From assembly GCA_020073385.1 (NCBI GenBank), contig JAIQFH010000060.1, positions 1 through 42,503 on the forward strand: a stretch of DNA of 42,503 bases. The letters are read 5' to 3'. A program made the translations under genes and the position numbers. The notes beneath the pieces are model-generated. The model ran no database searches. It worked only from the letters and a program-made list of their open reading frames with translations, and was not told the DNA's origin. Numbering within the stretch: the stretch's first letter is position 1; the number at the start of each line of letters is the position of its first letter. Source of the stretch: Terriglobia bacterium (lineage in GTDB: Bacteria > Acidobacteriota > Terriglobia > Terriglobales > Acidobacteriaceae). Positions 8,955 to 17,415 of the stretch are shown here, piece by piece.

Positions 8955-9650
8955 ATGAAATTCGGCGTCATTATTTTTCCCGGTTCCAACTGCGATCACG
9001 ATGCCTACTGGACCATCCAGCACGTTGCCAAGCAACCGGTAACGTTTCTTTGGCATGAATCTCACGATCTGGAGAATTGCGACGCAGTCATTGTCCCGGG
9101 CGGCTTTGCCTTTGGGGACTACTTGCGGACAGGAGCCATCGCCAAGTTTTCGCCGGTCATGGAATCGGTGCGCAGGTTTGCGGACTCGGGCGGACTGGTG
9201 CTTGGCATCTGCAATGGCTTTCAGATCCTTTGCGAGTCGGGGTTGCTGCCGGGCGCGCTCATGCGCAATGTCGGATTGAAGTATGTTTGCAAGCCCGTCC
9301 AGGTGCGGGTGGAGAATTCCGACACTCCATTCACGAATACCTGCCGCGGCGGGGAAGTGCTGACCATTCCCATCGGGCATATGGAAGGGAACTACTTCTG
9401 CGAGCCGGGCATCCTGGAGCAACTCCAACGCGACAATCGAATTGTGTTTCGGTACTGCGAACCCTCAGGAGTGACTACGCCCCTAGCCAATCCAAACGGG
9501 TCGCTGGACAGTATCGCGGGAATCTGCAGCCCTGGTCGAAACGTGCTTGGCATGATGCCTCATCCGGAGCGTTCGGCGGAGCCGGAATTGGGCGGAGTCG
9601 ATGGGGTGAAGATCTTCCAGTCGATGGTTGGCGCCCTCGTTTCGCGATAA
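8955..9650 (+). CDS. purQ: Phosphoribosylformylglycinamidine synthase subunit PurQ
   Basis: PurQ is the glutaminase subunit of FGAM synthase in purine synthesis. It releases ammonia from glutamine for the PurL subunit, with PurS as a third partner in small-PurL systems. The 231-residue length is normal. The class I amidotransferase triad is visible: Cys86 in L-G-I-C-N-G-F-Q, and His203 and Glu205 in M-P-H-P-E-R-S. The N-terminus F-G-V-I-I-F-P-G-S-N-C-D is typical. The separate small PurQ implies separate purS and purL genes; none lies in the window, so purQ is not in a pur operon here. It is followed 121 bases later by an unrelated dioxygenase gene. Confidence 0.96.
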   Translation: MKFGVIIFPGSNCDHDAYWTIQHVAKQPVTFLWHESHDLENCDAVIVPGGFAFGDYLRTGAIAKFSPVMESVRRFADSGGLVLGICNGFQILCESGLLPGALMRNVGLKYVCKPVQVRVENSDTPFTNTCRGGEVLTIPIGHMEGNYFCEPGILEQLQRDNRIVFRYCEPSGVTTPLANPNGSLDSIAGICSPGRNVLGMMPHPERSAEPELGGVDGVKIFQSMVGALVSR

Positions 9651-9771
9651 TTCCACGCTGACAAAATTCTTCTTGGTAATCAACAGCCTTTCGGTATATC
9701 GTCGTCGCTTCTTCCCCTGAGACCCCGGAACTTTACTTTTCGGCAAGTACACGCAGGGAGGCGTGTCTTCA

Positions 9772-10938
9772 ATGACACCGAAGCAAATCCTGGATTCCTT
9801 TTCCGAAACCTTAATGCGAGATGAGCGCATTCTGAGCGCTCAAGAGCGGGCGCTGGTTGCGAGCCTATTGCAGCATGCCAAGACCGCAGCGGGCGCCAAC
9901 CCCGAGACGAATGAGGCCGTGAAAGCGGTCATTGCGGCGGCGATCGGCGAGACCGTGGCGCAACGCGCTTTCTCGGTGCTTGGCGGCAGCATCGTCGAAC
10001 GAATCATCGAGAGCAGTTCGTTGTCAGCGGGCGAGACGGCCAGTGGGGCCGTATCTTCCGATAGGTCTTGGAGCACGTTAGGCCCGCCGACGCCGCCGGG
10101 TCCGCAACCGGAACACCCTGGGGTGAAGGCGCCGCGGAAAGAGCCCCAGCCCCCGCATCATTCGCCGACCCATCGTCCGCTGCGGAAGACTCCTGCGCCA
10201 TCGCAGCCCCAACACCCTGGTTCACCTATGGGTACGCCTGCTCCGCCCGCGCCACAGCCAGAGCATCCCGGAGGGGCCATCACCCGGAAGGTGGTCACGG
10301 GAAGCACTGTTGCGGCCGTGGAGCGTCCGGAAGTGCTGCGGGCAAACTGCGTGGTTCTTGACGAATTCCTGTCGCCCCAAGAGTTAGAGGAACTGACTCG
10401 CTTCACCATGGAACATGAGGCTGACTTTCAGAACAGCGAGGTCTACTCGCCGACAGTGGACAAGGGAATCATCAACGATGATTTCCGGCGTTCTCGCGTG
10501 CTGATGGAGTTGGGCGAACAGCAGGAGATGATTCTGGAACGCATCAAGTCCGTGTTGCCGCAGGTGCTGGAAAGACTCGGGATGGACGAATTCACCATCG
10601 CGGATGTGGAAGCTCAGATTACGGCCAGCAACGACGGCGACTTCTTCCACTGCCATGACGACAACGGAAGCGAGGGAGTTGCGTCTCGGCACCTCACGTT
10701 CGTGTACTTCTTCTACCGGGAGCCGCGTCAATTTGAAGGCGGGGAACTTCGCATTCACGACGCGCATTTGCAGGATACCGGTTACGTAAGCGATGGGAGT
10801 TACCAGACGATTGTTCCTCAGCAGAATCAGATCGTCTTTTTCCCGTGCGAACTGCTGCATGAAATCACGCCGGTGAAGTGTGGGTCTCAACTCTTCGCCG
10901 ACAGCCGCTTCACCCTGAACGGATGGCTTCGTCGATAA
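9772..10938 (+). CDS. 2OG-Fe(II) dioxygenase (prolyl-4-hydroxylase-like) with helical N-domain and HPG-repeat linker
   Basis: The protein has 388 residues in three parts. Residues 1-85 are Ala/Glu/Leu-rich and predicted helical, of no family I recognise. Residues ~104-170 are a proline-rich linker with three near-copies of P-Q-P-E-H-P-G or Q-P-Q-H-P-G (HPG ending at 117, 150 and 167). Residues ~185-388 are a double-stranded beta-helix dioxygenase with iron ligands His295, Asp297 and His363, and Arg379 in S-R-F-T-L-N-G-W to bind 2-oxoglutarate. The layout F-x-G-G-E-L and the distal His place it near the prolyl 4-hydroxylase/2OG-FeII_Oxy_3 group. The ATG at 9772 is chosen over a GTG at 9763 because GGGAGG at 9755-9760 is too near the GTG. 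X-Pro-Gly is the classic prolyl 4-hydroxylase sequence, so the linker may be a substrate; that is inference. It overlaps the next gene. Confidence 0.85.
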   Translation: MTPKQILDSFSETLMRDERILSAQERALVASLLQHAKTAAGANPETNEAVKAVIAAAIGETVAQRAFSVLGGSIVERIIESSSLSAGETASGAVSSDRSWSTLGPPTPPGPQPEHPGVKAPRKEPQPPHHSPTHRPLRKTPAPSQPQHPGSPMGTPAPPAPQPEHPGGAITRKVVTGSTVAAVERPEVLRANCVVLDEFLSPQELEELTRFTMEHEADFQNSEVYSPTVDKGIINDDFRRSRVLMELGEQQEMILERIKSVLPQVLERLGMDEFTIADVEAQITASNDGDFFHCHDDNGSEGVASRHLTFVYFFYREPRQFEGGELRIHDAHLQDTGYVSDGSYQTIVPQQNQIVFFPCELLHEITPVKCGSQLFADSRFTLNGWLRR

Positions 10939-11963
10939 ACAACTCGGCCTGGCTGGATTGGATGGCGGGACTCATGGGAGGAGTGTCGCGGCAGACATGC
11001 GCCGCGACATTCCCTCCGGACCGCTTCTACTGTCTGCTTGACGAGTTGCCCTTGCACCTCGTGCCGCGATCGGCATTGGCGGTCAAGTCCCAGGATGGCG
11101 GTCGCGACGTTTTTTTGAATCCGGAGTGCAGGCTCTGTGTTGGAGAAAAGTTGCCGGAGGAGCTTGCATCGCAGAAGGAACTGGTATCGGCGTTTGCACT
11201 GCAAGGCACCGTTGCGTGGGTGCGCGACGCGAATACCAGTTCTCTGATGCCGTTCTGGCTGGGACCGAAACTAGAGTCCATAGTGTGGAATTTGCGACTT
11301 CAAGAGCCGATTCCAGAATCTGTGCCGGCGTTTTCGCGATCTATCCTGAAGAGTGCGGGGATCCTGGTTTCCGCGGATTCTATCGGTCATCGACGTACCG
11401 AGAGGGAAGAGGCGCTGGGAAGGGCGGCCGAGCTATTCCAAAAGAAGGGATATGCTCCGCTGCGTGGCCTGATCCATCCCTTTCACATCGCCGCTTTGCG
11501 CCGCTACTATCGGTCTCTGATCCGCACCGGTAGGATTCCGCTTGGGGATGGCCAGAGTTCACGGCGTTATGCTGCGTACAATGATCCGGTGGCGCGATTC
11601 TTTCATTGGCAGATCGCGTTTTCTCTGAGTTCAGTGGCTGGAGAGCCGGTCAAGCCCTCGTATGTTTATCTGGCCTCGTATCTGAGTGGGGCGGAACTCA
11701 AGAAACACGTTGACCGCGAGCAATGCGAATTCAGCATCACCTTGTGCCTGGATTTTTCGCCAGAGCCCATCCTTGCGACGCCGTGGCCGATCCAACTGGA
11801 TGCACCAACTGGTACAGTGACGGTTTACCAGGCACTAGGAGACGGCCTGGCCTATCGCGGGACCCGCTTGCCGCACTACCGTTCTCCGCTCGGCAGCGGC
11901 CAAACGTCCACTTCAATCTTCTTCCACTATGTGGCGGCGGATTTTGCGGGATCCCTGGACTAA
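10923..11963 (+). CDS. Uncharacterised protein with dioxygenase-like C-terminal half
   Basis: The protein has 346 residues. The N-terminal ~150 residues have no motif I recognise. The C-terminal half, from the E-L-F-Q-K-K-G-Y-A-P-L segment on, resembles a 2-oxoglutarate/Fe(II) dioxygenase: a candidate His-x-Asp at H262-V-D264, a stretch of beta-rich sequence, and a candidate distal His318 in R-L-P-H-Y-R. The match is clearly weaker than in the upstream gene and the assignment is tentative. The ATG at 10923 overlaps the upstream stop by 16 bases, so the two genes are almost certainly cotranscribed and their products may act together. A GTG at 10878 would lengthen the overlap to 61 bases and is less likely. 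No signal peptide is visible, so both proteins are probably cytoplasmic. Confidence 0.75.
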   Translation: MASSINNSAWLDWMAGLMGGVSRQTCAATFPPDRFYCLLDELPLHLVPRSALAVKSQDGGRDVFLNPECRLCVGEKLPEELASQKELVSAFALQGTVAWVRDANTSSLMPFWLGPKLESIVWNLRLQEPIPESVPAFSRSILKSAGILVSADSIGHRRTEREEALGRAAELFQKKGYAPLRGLIHPFHIAALRRYYRSLIRTGRIPLGDGQSSRRYAAYNDPVARFFHWQIAFSLSSVAGEPVKPSYVYLASYLSGAELKKHVDREQCEFSITLCLDFSPEPILATPWPIQLDAPTGTVTVYQALGDGLAYRGTRLPHYRSPLGSGQTSTSIFFHYVAADFAGSLD

Positions 11964-12006
11964 GCGGCCTCGGGCTGGGACGGGCTCATGCTCGGCGCGT
12001 TGACCT

Positions 12007-12140
12007 CAGGGGCTGAAGCCCGGTTAGAAAAAAAGTTTTTATCGCAGCGCTAAAGCGCTGCGCTACCCATGAAGCGAGTTTTCCGCTGACAGCTAAGCCA
12101 CCAATTGACAACGGGGCTCGACGGCACGCCGAAGCCGTGC
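12007..12140. repeat. Cluster of REP-like palindromes
   Basis: Three short palindromes with a GAA or TAAA centre lie between two convergent genes: GGGCT-GA-AGCCC (12010-12021), the 8-base perfect GCAGCGCT-AA-AGCGCTGC (12044-12061), and an imperfect pair, ACGGC...GCCGT with GCACG...CGTGC (12121-12140). The form with a central CTGAAG or CTAAAG resembles extragenic elements common in acidobacterial genomes. They may also act as bidirectional terminators, since a run of A and T bases lies between the first two. Confidence 0.6.
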
Positions 12141-12169
12141 ACTTCCCAAACCCATTTATAAGCCGGTTT

Positions 12170-14728
12170 CTAGTGCAATCCAGAAACGAGGTAGAGGACC
12201 GAAAGGGTCTGATTGTAGCTGTACGCGACACTCTTGCCGTCGCGGCTCACGACAACGGGCGCGACCGTGACGACTCCGGCGGGAGATTCTGGTTTGATCT
12301 CATGGAGTGGAATTTCCTCACCAGTAGCGAGATTGAAGCTGTAAACCTTACTCGGGAACTCTCCGGCATGATAGCCGTATAGAGAAGAGCCGTCATGAGA
12401 CCATTGCACCGGAATGAAGTTGGCCTTCTTGGCCGCGAGTGCCGTTGGTGTGCCGCCGCTTACTGGAAAGACCGACATCGCCCCACTGTTCGCTTTGCCG
12501 ATGATTGATTGGCCGTCGGGAGAGATCGGACCGCAGACGAGCCCTTCCGGTGTTATTGCCCTTGCTTGTCCGGTGGGAAGGTTCACGACGTAACATCGGG
12601 CTGCATGGCCGGCTTGATCTCCGCTGACAGCGAGTTGCTGACCATCGGGCAGAAAGCGAGCCCAACCGCTATGTACGTGTTGAAGCCCAGTTACCTGGAT
12701 CGTTCGCGGCTGTCCAGCGCCGACCGGAAGCAACGTGATTTGCGCCGGCTCACTGATCGACACTGATGCTGCCCATGTTCCGTCGTCCGATAGGCTGCCT
12801 GAACTGCCCTCTCCTAACCGGATCGGCAGTCCGCCATCAACGCGCCGGATAACAACCGCATAGTTGGGACCGGCGGCATCACTGGCATCTTCGAACAAAA
12901 CAGATCTCCCGTCGGCAGAGATATCGCGGGCAGAATTCCAATCGTGCCAGGAGAGATCCACGTCCTCTTTGTCGCCGGAGCGCGTAAAGCCCATGGCAAG
13001 GCGACTGGATGTCAGAGTAACTAGAGCGCGGCCGTCAGCGGAGATGTCCTGCAATACGACTCCCATGGGGACATCCAGCAACCGTCGAACCTTGCCGGAG
13101 AGATTCACCGCCATCAGGCTTAAGTTGTTGCCCTTCTTCGCTGCGGTAAACCAGATCTCATTGCCGTCAGATCGCCACGCCAGGCCGCTCTCGGACTCCC
13201 AACTTCCGCAGAGCGTTTGAACATGTCCCGACATATCGACCACTGAGACGGCTCCGCGATTGTCCCAGAGCGCCGGATGGTCCATGAAAGCGATCAGGTC
13301 TCCGCGTGGCGAGATCCGAATGTTGCTGATCCATCCACCGCTCTGGTAAAGGACCTTGCCGATGGGATATTCGAGCCGGCTCTGACCTTCAACATAGTGA
13401 ACGACGGCCAGACCGCCCTTTTCGTCCCAGTCGGCCCAACGAACATCGGAAAGCACCTCTTTTGGAGCGCCGCCAGCGATCGGGCCGCTAGCCAGCATGC
13501 CGTTGGTGGTTTCCAGCAGCCCGGTATGCGAACCACCAACAACCAGCGCCAGTTCGCCACTGTGGGAGATGCTAAGCAAGATGGCATCGGTGAATTCCAG
13601 AGGTTGCGAAAGCAATGAGTTGCCGACCGTGGTGAAGAGCTGCACTGGCTTGTTGTTCCACGCGGCTCCGTAAATGATGGACTGGCCATCCGGAGCGAAC
13701 CGTGCCGAGTAGATGGTGCCGGATTCGAAAGTCAACCGGCGATAGCTGGGAGAGGCAGCGGGAGTGCGAAGCCACGCGGCCAGCACCAGCAGGACCGTGG
13801 CCAGAGCGAGGAGTCCTGCCAGCATCCACGGCAGCGCCTGTGACTTCGGTTGCTTGTGCGCGGAAGACGATGCAATCCGCACCGGCGAAGAACCGGAAAC
13901 TGTTTGCAGCGCAAATACCAGGTCTTTCGCCGACTGGAAACGATTCTCAGGCTCCTTCTCAAGACAGTGGTGGACAATGTCCTGATACGTTGCCGGGATC
14001 GCAGCTTGCTCCAGATTTGAATCGGCGGGTTCTTCGCGTAGGACGGCGGTCATGGTGTCGACTTCGGTTTCACCGTGAAAGGCGCGCTTGCCTGACAGCA
14101 TCTCGTAGAGAATTGCGCCGAAGCTGAAGATGTCGCTTCGGTGATCGACCATCTTTCCCCGGAGTTGCTCGGGAGACATATAGGCCACGGTGCCGATGAC
14201 TGCGCCATGCTTGGTAACCGTGGTAAGGCTTTCGACGGAGCGTTGGTCTTCTGTGGAGAGCTGAAGCTTGGCTACTCCGAAGTCGAGAATCTTGATGCGA
14301 TCGTCATTGGTAAGAAACAGATTTTCCGGCTTCAGATCGCGGTGCACGATGTTGCGGGCATGGGCGGCGCTCAGTCCTTGTGCGATCTGGAGGGCGTATC
14401 CGGCGGCTTGGCGAACGGTGATGGGGCCTTCGCCCAGTCGCAGGCGCAGCGTTTTGCCTTCGAGCAATTCCGCAACGATGTAAGGAGTGGTCCCCTCAAA
14501 GCCGACGTCATAAATCGCAACAATATTGGGATGGTTGAGGGCCGCAGCGGCACGAGCTTCCTGTTCGAAGCGGCGGAGATGGTCGGGATTGTCGCTCGAG
14601 GCAGGTCGAATCAGCTTGAGGGCGACATCCCGTCCGAGCCTTTCGTCGCGTGCCCGAAAGACCTCTCCCATGCCCCCTGCGCCGATCTTTTCGAGCACCC
14701 GGTAGTGCCCGATCAACTGCCCGATCAT
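12170..14728 (-). CDS. Transmembrane Ser/Thr protein kinase with TolB/WD40-like propeller
   Basis: The protein has 852 residues. Residues 8-275 are a Hanks-type (PknB-like) kinase: glycine loop G-A-G-G-M-G at 16-21, ATP lysine K38, H-R-D-L-K-P-E-N with catalytic D131, D-F-G with D149, and the S-P-E-Q activation-segment end near 185-188. A single membrane helix spans about 299-320. The remaining ~530 residues are repeated beta-strands of TolB/WD40 type (S-x-D-G-x-x-I/L-x-x motifs such as A-P-D-G-Q-S-I-I) and should lie outside the cytoplasm as a sensor or scaffold. All catalytic residues are present. The start at 14728 (ATG, M-I-G-Q-L-I-G-H-Y-R) matches the usual kinase beginning; a TTG at 14785 would add 19 residues of poor likelihood. 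The stimulus and substrates are unknown. The divergent gene 120 bases away is not an obvious partner. Confidence 0.92.
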   Translation of the reverse strand: MIGQLIGHYRVLEKIGAGGMGEVFRARDERLGRDVALKLIRPASSDNPDHLRRFEQEARAAAALNHPNIVAIYDVGFEGTTPYIVAELLEGKTLRLRLGEGPITVRQAAGYALQIAQGLSAAHARNIVHRDLKPENLFLTNDDRIKILDFGVAKLQLSTEDQRSVESLTTVTKHGAVIGTVAYMSPEQLRGKMVDHRSDIFSFGAILYEMLSGKRAFHGETEVDTMTAVLREEPADSNLEQAAIPATYQDIVHHCLEKEPENRFQSAKDLVFALQTVSGSSPVRIASSSAHKQPKSQALPWMLAGLLALATVLLVLAAWLRTPAASPSYRRLTFESGTIYSARFAPDGQSIIYGAAWNNKPVQLFTTVGNSLLSQPLEFTDAILLSISHSGELALVVGGSHTGLLETTNGMLASGPIAGGAPKEVLSDVRWADWDEKGGLAVVHYVEGQSRLEYPIGKVLYQSGGWISNIRISPRGDLIAFMDHPALWDNRGAVSVVDMSGHVQTLCGSWESESGLAWRSDGNEIWFTAAKKGNNLSLMAVNLSGKVRRLLDVPMGVVLQDISADGRALVTLTSSRLAMGFTRSGDKEDVDLSWHDWNSARDISADGRSVLFEDASDAAGPNYAVVIRRVDGGLPIRLGEGSSGSLSDDGTWAASVSISEPAQITLLPVGAGQPRTIQVTGLQHVHSGWARFLPDGQQLAVSGDQAGHAARCYVVNLPTGQARAITPEGLVCGPISPDGQSIIGKANSGAMSVFPVSGGTPTALAAKKANFIPVQWSHDGSSLYGYHAGEFPSKVYSFNLATGEEIPLHEIKPESPAGVVTVAPVVVSRDGKSVAYSYNQTLSVLYLVSGLH

Positions 14729-14848
14729 AAACGGTTCCAACGGCTGTAGCTTGAAATGGTAGGGGGGACTGCTTGCACGCGTCAATAGCTTCGGAGTCTA
14801 TACGGCAGGCAGCGGTATTGTCGGCTGCGTGCTAAACTGATCGCCGCC

Positions 14849-15529
14849 ATGAGCGAAGCTCCTACAGCACCGCCTTTCTGCTCCGACTGCGCGACAAAAA
14901 CGCAGCCGGCCGGTGGCGGGACACCTGCCCAGTCCGCATCGCGAATGTGGCGGTCGAGTGACGGAAAGTTTCGTCTCGATACTCCGAAGACCAGTGTCAT
15001 CACCGACCCGGCTTCGCAGAAGGCGATCCTTCTGGATCACGTGAAGAAAGAAGCCACAATTGTCCCGATGCCGCCCGCTGCTTCCGGAAGTGCGCAGCCA
15101 GGTTCACCGAAAATTCCGGCTGCACTGGGACAAGCTCCGCCCGTAAAAGTAGAGGACTTGGGCAAGTCGATGATCGAAGGTCATGAGGTGGAGGGCAAGC
15201 GGTTTACCTTGCCGCCGTTTTCGCCTCCTACCAAACCCGAAATGCCGAAAGCCAAGATGCCCGGTGCCCCAAAAGTCGATCTGCCCGGCGCGCCCAAGGC
15301 TCCAAGGGTACCGGGCGCACCTGCGCCGCCACAAGCTCCGAAGCTGCCCACGGTGCCCAGCGTGACTGAGGTGTGGACGAGTGTGAAGCTGAAGGCACCT
15401 GTGCTCACCAAGGTGACTACATCCGCTGGAGAGCAAACGACATACTGCAAGCCCGTTTCTGGCGATGACCCCCATCCATCGGTGTTTCAGATTCCGCAAG
15501 GGTATAAAATCAAGCCACCGAAGGTGTGA
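14849..15529 (+). CDS. Pro/Lys-rich protein resembling exported acidobacterial proteins
   Basis: The protein has 226 residues. The conserved-looking ends are W-R-S-S-D-G-K-F-R-L-D-T-P and L-L-D-H-V-K-K-E-A near the start, and V-T-E-V-W-T-S-V-K-L-K-A-P-V-L and F-Q-I-P-Q-G-Y-K-I near the end. This arrangement recalls DUF4412-like or LolA-like exported proteins, but the link is tentative. The centre (about residues 125-165) is low-complexity, with P-G-A-P-K-x-x-L-P-G-A-P-K repeats. Two Cys (C11-x-x-C14) lie near the N-terminus. No signal peptide is visible at this start, and the frame stays open upstream with no better start, so export is uncertain. It is divergent from the kinase gene and 121 bases before yebC. 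I propose no function. Confidence 0.7.
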   Translation: MSEAPTAPPFCSDCATKTQPAGGGTPAQSASRMWRSSDGKFRLDTPKTSVITDPASQKAILLDHVKKEATIVPMPPAASGSAQPGSPKIPAALGQAPPVKVEDLGKSMIEGHEVEGKRFTLPPFSPPTKPEMPKAKMPGAPKVDLPGAPKAPRVPGAPAPPQAPKLPTVPSVTEVWTSVKLKAPVLTKVTTSAGEQTTYCKPVSGDDPHPSVFQIPQGYKIKPPKV

Positions 15530-15545
15530 GAACTTGCTTGTTGGT

Positions 15546-15556
15546 CGTGCTATAAT
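15546..15556 (+). promoter_or_regulatory. Extended -10 promoter of yebC
   Basis: TGC-TATAAT gives a consensus -10 (15551-15556) with the TGn extension directly before it (15548-15550). No good -35 lies at 17 bases, which extended -10 promoters do not need. The predicted leader before the yebC ATG at 15651 is about 88 bases. Confidence 0.6.
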
Positions 15557-15650
15557 CTCAGTTCGCCTGCATTCATACCGAGGCTATCCTGTGATCTCCT
15601 CTAAAGGCGAATCCTGCGCCATCCAAGTTCTTTAAATACGAGGTCGAACC

Positions 15651-16400
15651 ATGTCCGGCCATTCCAAATGGGCCACAATTAAGCACAAAAAGGGCGCGCT
15701 TGACGCCAAGCGCGGCAAGATCTTCACCCGACTCATTAAGGAAATCAGCATCGCCGCGAAGAACGGCGGAGGCGATCCTGATTCCAATCCGCGCCTGCGC
15801 ACCGCCATTGTTGCGGCCAAGGCCGAGAACATGCCTGCTGACAACATAAAGCGGGCCATCCAGCGCGGTACCGGCGAACTCCCCGGCGCCACCTATGAAG
15901 AGTTCAGTCTCGAGGGCTACGGTCCCGGCGGCGTTGCAATCTTGCTCGACATTAACACCGACAATCGCAACCGCACCGTCAGTGAAATCCGCCACGTCTT
16001 CGGCAAGAACGGCGGCAACATGGCTGAAGCAGGCGCCGTTTCCTGGATGTTCCACAAGAAGGGCGACATCATCGTCCCGAAGTCCACGGCCAAAGAGGAT
16101 GATTTGATGAATATCGTTCTCGAAGCGGGCGGCGAGGACCTCAATGATGACGGCGACAATTGGGAGATTCTTACTGAGCCGTCTGCTTACGAGACTGTTC
16201 TTGAAGCGGTGAAGAAGGCGGGCATTACGCCAGCATCTTCGAGCGTTGCGTTCATTCCTCAGAACTACATCAAGCTCGAAGGTCAGGCTGCGAACACCAT
16301 GATCCGGCTGATGGAAGCGCTCGAAGAACACGACGACGTGCAGAACGTTCACGCTAACTTCGACATCGACCAGAAGTTGCTCGAAGAAGTTGCGGGATAG
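15651..16400 (+). CDS. yebC: YebC/PmpR family transcriptional regulator or translation factor
   Basis: The 249-residue protein begins with the family signature M-S-G-H-S-K-W-A-T-I-K-H-K-K-G and continues with I-F-T-R-L-I-K-E-I, A-x-N-M-P-A-D-N-I-K-R-A-I-Q-R-G-T-G and E-G-Y-G-P-G-G-V-A, all standard. Family members are reported as DNA-binding regulators (PmpR, quorum-sensing control) and, more recently, as factors acting on stalled ribosomes at proline-rich stretches; which role applies here cannot be told from sequence. GAGG lies seven bases before the ATG. An extended -10 promoter precedes it and a strong terminator follows, so it is probably a single-gene unit. The usual neighbour ruvC is absent; tlyA follows. 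Confidence 0.96.
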   Translation: MSGHSKWATIKHKKGALDAKRGKIFTRLIKEISIAAKNGGGDPDSNPRLRTAIVAAKAENMPADNIKRAIQRGTGELPGATYEEFSLEGYGPGGVAILLDINTDNRNRTVSEIRHVFGKNGGNMAEAGAVSWMFHKKGDIIVPKSTAKEDDLMNIVLEAGGEDLNDDGDNWEILTEPSAYETVLEAVKKAGITPASSSVAFIPQNYIKLEGQAANTMIRLMEALEEHDDVQNVHANFDIDQKLLEEVAG

Positions 16401-16427
16401 TCCGCTTCTTCGACAGAAAAGAGTTGA

Positions 16428-16460
16428 GGCCGCCCAGGCAACGGGCGGCCTTCTTCTTTC
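16428..16460 (+). terminator. Intrinsic terminator after yebC
   Basis: GGCCGCCC (16428-16435) and GGGCGGCC (16443-16450) form a perfect 8-base GC stem with a 7-base loop, followed by TTCTTCTTTC. It lies 28 bases after the yebC stop and separates it from tlyA. Confidence 0.85.
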
Positions 16461-16617
16461 ACTGCACTTCTCCGCCCGAAGTTTTCAACATGTTCGTGGA
16501 AAATCTTGTGCAAAAGGGGCAAAGTAACTACGTAAGTGATTCATTGGGAGATGCTTCAGCAGATTGCACTGGAGTAAGTGCTGGCACTTTCGTGCCCCGT
16601 TTCGGGAAAAAGTTTCT

Positions 16618-17355
16618 GTGAAATCCAGACTCGACAGAATTCTGGTAGATCGTGGCCTCGCTGCCTCTCGTGAGCGTGCGCAGGCGTTGATTCTCGCCGG
16701 CAAAGTGCTCGTCGACGAACAGAAGATCGACAAATCCGGCGCACAAATTGACGAAGCCTGCGCGATTCGTCTGCTCGGAGAAGATCTGAAGTACGTGAGT
16801 CGCGGCGGGCTGAAGTTGGAGCGTGCGCTGGAGCACTGGAACATCGATGTGGATGGAAGGCCCTGCCTTGATGTAGGCGCGTCTACAGGAGGGTTTACCG
16901 ACTGCCTGCTGCAGCACGGCGCCGCGCGAGTGATCGCCATCGATACCGGCTACGGTCAAATGGATTTCAAGTTGCGCCAGGATCCGAGAGTCCGACTGCT
17001 GGAAAAGACGAATGCACGTTATCTCACACGCGACGCGCTCGGCGAGTTCGTGGATTTTATCGCCATGGATGTCTCGTTCATCTCTGCAACGCTGATCCTT
17101 CCTGCCGTTATCGCCTCTGCTTTTCGTCCAGATCAGAGAGGTCAGATCGTCGTGCTGGTGAAGCCTCAGTTTGAAGCGGGTCGCGAACATGTCGGCAAGG
17201 GAGGCATCGTTCGCGACGAAGATGCGCAGTTGGCGTCTTTGGAGAAGGTCAGAGCGGCCTTGACTGAACTCGGTGCGCAGAAGACCGGCAGCATTGATTC
17301 ACCCATCCTTGGAGCGGAAGGGAACCGGGAATTCCTTCTCTACGCCCGATTCTAG
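16618..17355 (+). CDS. tlyA: TlyA family rRNA 2'-O-methyltransferase
   Basis: TlyA methylates the 2'-hydroxyl of specific cytidines in 16S/23S rRNA using S-adenosylmethionine. It is historically called hemolysin A. The 245-residue protein has an N-terminal S4 RNA-binding domain (about 1-62; R-L-D-R-I-L-V-D-R-G-L, S-R-E-R-A-Q-A-L-I-L-A-G-K-V) and a FtsJ-like Rossmann domain with the SAM loop L-D-V-G-A-S-T-G-G-F at 84-93. The catalytic K-D-K-E set is K66, D151, K182 and E238. The GTG at 16618 is chosen because it begins directly at the S4 domain (V-K-S-R-L-D); a TTG at 16564 would add 18 unlike residues. Its stop is 60 bases before nadK, and tlyA-nadK pairing is seen in other bacteria. Confidence 0.93.
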   Translation: MKSRLDRILVDRGLAASRERAQALILAGKVLVDEQKIDKSGAQIDEACAIRLLGEDLKYVSRGGLKLERALEHWNIDVDGRPCLDVGASTGGFTDCLLQHGAARVIAIDTGYGQMDFKLRQDPRVRLLEKTNARYLTRDALGEFVDFIAMDVSFISATLILPAVIASAFRPDQRGQIVVLVKPQFEAGREHVGKGGIVRDEDAQLASLEKVRAALTELGAQKTGSIDSPILGAEGNREFLLYARF

Positions 17356-17415
17356 TCATGCGTAGCTTAGTATCCTGTACGCGAGCGCGCATTTCGGTAC
17401 AATCACTCTTTCATC

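Noticed and set aside
15573..16352. 259-codon frame opposite yebC
   Set aside because: It is antisense to a strongly conserved gene.
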